64,000 nucleotides of DNA from an uncultured Lachnospiraceae bacterium. Its GTDB lineage: Bacteria > Bacillota > Clostridia > Lachnospirales > Lachnospiraceae. Position numbers and translations under genes: made by a program. This document shows, one piece after another, positions 61,851-64,000 of this stretch; positions within the stretch are counted from its first letter, which is position 1, and each line of letters begins with the position of its first letter. The notes beneath the pieces were generated by a model, which made no database searches, was not told the origin of the DNA, and saw only the letters and a program-made list of their open reading frames with translations. The stretch is from the NCBI GenBank assembly GCA_910577765.1, contig CAJTOV010000004.1, forward strand, positions 1 to 64,000. The letters run 5' to 3'.

Positions 61851-61879
61851 TTGCCTTGCCGGCCCGGATATGCTATAGT
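61851..61879 (+). promoter_or_regulatory. Sigma-A-type promoter for the nucleoside hydrolase operon
   Basis: TTGCCT (61851-61856) and TATAGT (61874-61879) with 17-base spacing. About 240 bases of leader follow before the start at 62121. The leader has no recognised riboswitch, though its length leaves room for one. Confidence 0.55.
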
Positions 61880-62120
61880 GTTTACAGTTTCCGGAATAAT
61901 CCGGAAAGATACCGGCCATAAGGCCACTGGTTCGGGAACCTCCCAGTATAAAAAACTAGGCAAAATTCACACGGAAAAGCAGGAGCTGTGTTTGCCATGT
62001 CTGGAATTCCCATACATAGGCAGATGCAGCTTTTTTGTTCCACAGGCCAGGATGTCCCGGAGCGGCTGTACCCTTGTTGCCGGAGGGAATGTTTTACTGA
62101 TATTAAGGAAGGAGTCATCT

Positions 62121-63305
62121 ATGGGCAGAAAGGTGATTATTGACTGTGATCCGGGAATCGACGACAGTCTGGCTCTGATGCTGGCCCTCTCCGTGGAGGA
62201 ACTGGAGGTGGCAGGCATTACCATTGTGTGCGGCAATGCACCGGTGGAGATGGGATTTGAAAATGCGAAAAAGGTCTTAAAGCACATGGGGCGCCTGGAT
62301 GTGCCAGTATTTGTGGGGGCAGAGAAGCCTCTGAAACGGGAGTATGTCAATGCCCTGGATACCCACGGCGCCGACGGTCTGGGAGAAAGCTTCCTGGAGC
62401 CGGTGCCCGGATACCGGCAGCCCCAGAGTGCCGTGGAGTTTATGGCAGGGACCTTGAAACAGGGAGACTGCTCGGTGATTGCCCTGGGGCCCCTGACCAA
62501 CCTGGCGAGGCTTATTGAGGCAGACCGGGAAGCCTTTGACCGGATTCAGGAGCTGGTGTCCATGGGAGGTAATTTCCGCAGCCACGGCAACTGTTCGCCG
62601 GTAGCCGAATACAACTACTGGGCCGACCCGGACGCGGCAGCCCTGGTGTACCGGACCCTGGCGGAAAACGGGGAGGCGTCCCGGGAAAACTGCGGGTCAG
62701 GAGATACCAGGGAGGCGTCCCGGGAAAACTGCGGGCCAGGAGATACCAGGGAGGCGTCCCGGGAAAACTGCGGGCCGGGAGTTACCGGGGAGGCGTCCCG
62801 GGAAAACTGCGGGCCGGGAGTTACCCTGCCGGCATCCCGGAAAGGCGCCGCCGCGCCTCCGGTGCTGCCGGACCGTCTCACCCGGATTCATATGATAGGT
62901 CTGGATGTAACCCGGAAGATCGTGCTGACGCCGGATCTTCTGGAATACCTGGACCGGCTGGACCATTTCCACGGGGACTTTGTGCGGAAGATCACCAGGT
63001 TCTACTACGATTTCCACTGGGAGTGGGAGCATCTGGTAGGCTGCGTCATCAATGATCCCCTGGCTGTGGCTTATTTTGCGGACCGCAGTCTCTGCCGGGG
63101 CTTTGAAGCCTATGTGGACGTGGAGACCGGAGGCATCAGCCTGGGGCAGACTGTGGTGGACTCCATGAATTTCTACCGCAGGCAGCCCAATGCGGTGGTG
63201 CTGACCGAGACGGATGCAAAGGCATTTTTCTATACATTTTTCGGAAAACTGCTGAATAAGGAACGGACACATCTGGAGCTGCTGGAGCATATGTGCCGGA
63301 TGTGA
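62121..63305 (+). CDS. Inosine/uridine-preferring nucleoside hydrolase with repeat insert
   Basis: 394 residues from ATG 62121 with AAGGAAGGAG upstream. It hydrolyses nucleosides to base and ribose. The calcium-binding N-terminal cluster DCDPGIDD (residues 8-15), ALGPLTNLA, LVSMGG and YNYWADPDAA are intact. The C-terminal motif reads VINDPLAVAYF, where many homologues have a histidine before the DP. Residues about 185-236 are a four-fold EASRENCGPG-type repeat encoded by 39-base units; without it the protein would be of normal length (about 340). ECF transporter gene follows. Confidence 0.9.
   Translation: MGRKVIIDCDPGIDDSLALMLALSVEELEVAGITIVCGNAPVEMGFENAKKVLKHMGRLDVPVFVGAEKPLKREYVNALDTHGADGLGESFLEPVPGYRQPQSAVEFMAGTLKQGDCSVIALGPLTNLARLIEADREAFDRIQELVSMGGNFRSHGNCSPVAEYNYWADPDAAALVYRTLAENGEASRENCGSGDTREASRENCGPGDTREASRENCGPGVTGEASRENCGPGVTLPASRKGAAAPPVLPDRLTRIHMIGLDVTRKIVLTPDLLEYLDRLDHFHGDFVRKITRFYYDFHWEWEHLVGCVINDPLAVAYFADRSLCRGFEAYVDVETGGISLGQTVVDSMNFYRRQPNAVVLTETDAKAFFYTFFGKLLNKERTHLELLEHMCRM
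62673..62828 (+). repeat. Four tandem 39-base repeats inside the nucleoside hydrolase gene
   Basis: Units begin at 62673, 62712, 62751 and 62790, each starting GAGGCGTCCCGGGAAAACTG and followed by CGGG(T/C)C and a GAGATACCAGG or GAGTTACC end. The period of 39 keeps the frame (13 codons). A degenerate fifth unit follows. Units differ by a few substitutions; copies 1-2 and 3-4 share different endings, consistent with stepwise duplication. Confidence 0.93.
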
Positions 63306-63327
63306 CAAGAAAGGAGAAAAGAAAACC

Positions 63328-63891
63328 ATGAAACAGCAAATCAGCGTTTATCATATCTGTCTTCTGGCCCTGGCCGTGTGTATCAATCTGGCCGGGGGGC
63401 AGCTTGCACTCAGTCTGCGGCTGCCGGTATATCTGGACAGCATCGGGACCATCATGACCGGCGCTCTGTGCGGGCCGGTGTACGGGATGGTGCCAAACCT
63501 TCTCAGCGGAATCATCCTGGGAATGACCACGGATATTTATTCCTTATACTTTGCGCCGGTGGGCATGGTGGTGGGGCTTATGAGCGGCCTTGTATGGAAG
63601 AACTGGCGGCCCCAGGGCTGGCGCGTGGCCCTGGGAGCCCTGGTGATCACGGTGCCCGGGACCCTGGTCAGCTCCCTGATCTGCGCCGTGCTGTTCGGGG
63701 GAATCACTTCCTCCGGGTCCACGATCCTGGTGCAGCTTCTGGCCCGGACGCCCCTGGGAATGACCGCCAGCATTTTCCTGGTCCAGATTGTCACCGACTA
63801 CCTGGACCGCCTGATCAGCCTGTTCGTGGTGATCCGCCTGATCCAGGTTCTTCCGGGACGGATGCGGGAGCAGGTGCGTGTGCGGGGATAA
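63328..63891 (+). CDS. ECF transporter substrate-binding (S) component, CD3073-like
   Basis: 187 residues, about six membrane segments. The N-terminus ISVYHICLLALAVCINLAGGQLALSLRLPVYLDSIGTIMTGALCGPVYGMVPNLLSGIILG and the TDIYSLYFAPVGMVVGLMSGLV segment are characteristic of the CD3073-type S proteins. These use the shared EcfA/EcfT module elsewhere in the genome. Placement directly after a nucleoside hydrolase suggests nucleoside or related substrate uptake. AAGGAGAAAAG precedes the ATG. Confidence 0.85.
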   Translation: MKQQISVYHICLLALAVCINLAGGQLALSLRLPVYLDSIGTIMTGALCGPVYGMVPNLLSGIILGMTTDIYSLYFAPVGMVVGLMSGLVWKNWRPQGWRVALGALVITVPGTLVSSLICAVLFGGITSSGSTILVQLLARTPLGMTASIFLVQIVTDYLDRLISLFVVIRLIQVLPGRMREQVRVRG

Positions 63892-63915
63892 ATTTTAATA
63901 CAAGGAGGTTCACCC

Positions 63916-64000
63916 ATGGGAATTCCAACCCAGCGTTACAGCACAATCACAGACAAGCATCCCCGGGAGATTTGTCTGCTGCGCAGCTTCCCCTGCGCCT
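63916..64000 (+). CDS. Start of a gene cut by the window end
   Basis: AAGGAGGTTCACCC places a strong ribosome binding site before ATG 63916. Only 28 codons are visible (MGIPTQRYSTITDKHPREICL...). The PREICLLRSFPC stretch recalls the start of some radical SAM proteins in which cysteines follow soon after, but there is too little sequence to assign a family. Confidence 0.55.
   Translation, partial: MGIPTQRYSTITDKHPREICLLRSFPCA

Noticed and set aside
62673..62828. Possible CRISPR array
   Set aside because: The 39-base units are directly adjacent without spacers and are in frame with an enzyme gene, so it is a coding minisatellite.

Overview
The window looks like a moderately GC-rich Gram-positive anaerobe of the Clostridia, most likely a Lachnospiraceae member related to Enterocloster or the Clostridium clostridioforme group. 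Evidence: the linked order (p)ppGpp synthetase - MBL hydrolase - hemZ, a flagellar set without L- or P-ring genes, use of FliY, CheC, CheD, CheV, FliW and CsrA, a CD3073-type ECF transporter protein, and strong AGGAGG-type ribosome binding sites. The genus is an inference. No rRNA, tRNA, CRISPR array or complete insertion sequence was seen.

Layout. 1-905 holds the end of a cobalamin gene (cbiC) and a C-terminal scrap of an M20 amidohydrolase. 959-5511 is the housekeeping run relA/spoT, an MBL-fold hydrolase and hemZ, with a clear promoter in front and a terminator behind. 5512-5957 contains a nested inverted-repeat element that pairs better when read from the minus strand, and 5958-6581 (minus) is a PilZ c-di-GMP receptor. 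From about 6777 a nearly continuous plus-strand flagellar and chemotaxis operon runs for roughly 29 kb: a 3D-domain wall protein, flgB, fliE, fliF, fliG, fliH, fliI, fliJ, fliK, flgD, a TIGR02530-type gene, flgE, flbD, motA, motB, fliM, cheY, flgC, fliY, fliO, fliP, fliQ, fliR, flhB, flhA, sigma-28, two flgF/flgG-type rod genes, cheC, cheD, cheV, an exported wall-repeat protein, a ParA ATPase and a ComFB-domain protein. A small accessory patch follows (Rpn remnant and an XRE repressor, 36442-37135).

The late flagellar genes come next. fliD, fliS, a FliT-like gene, a second FliD-like gene and a nucleotidyltransferase-fold gene lie on the plus strand from 37451 and converge on a shared terminator with the minus-strand set flgM, flgN, flgK, flgL, an unknown gene, fliW and csrA. 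A divergent pair of sigma-28-type promoters (GCCGATAA and GCCGATAT) at 49243-49366 drives flgM leftwards. To the right it drives a FliK-like gene, a stand-alone FlhB C-terminal homologue, two exported wall-repeat proteins and a lytic transglycosylase. The logic is early genes (basal body, export gate, sigma-28), then FlgM/sigma-28 control of cap, junction, chaperones and export-switch accessories, with FliW/CsrA acting after transcription. Flagellin, cheA/W/B/R, fliL, flhF and flhG are not in the window.

The right end (55046-64000) leaves motility: an Rpn-type nuclease (minus), a three-gene cassette of LRR, VWA/HxxxH and MoxR-type AAA+ proteins followed by an MscS channel, then a nucleoside hydrolase carrying an in-frame 4 x 39 bp tandem repeat, an ECF substrate-binding protein and the start of another gene.

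The most interesting points are the ParA-ComFB gene pair ending the fla/che operon, the sigma-28-driven FliK-like/FlhB-C module with exported wall proteins, the LRR-VWA-AAA-MscS cassette, the possible minus-strand structured RNA behind the PilZ gene, and the minisatellite inside the nucleoside hydrolase.
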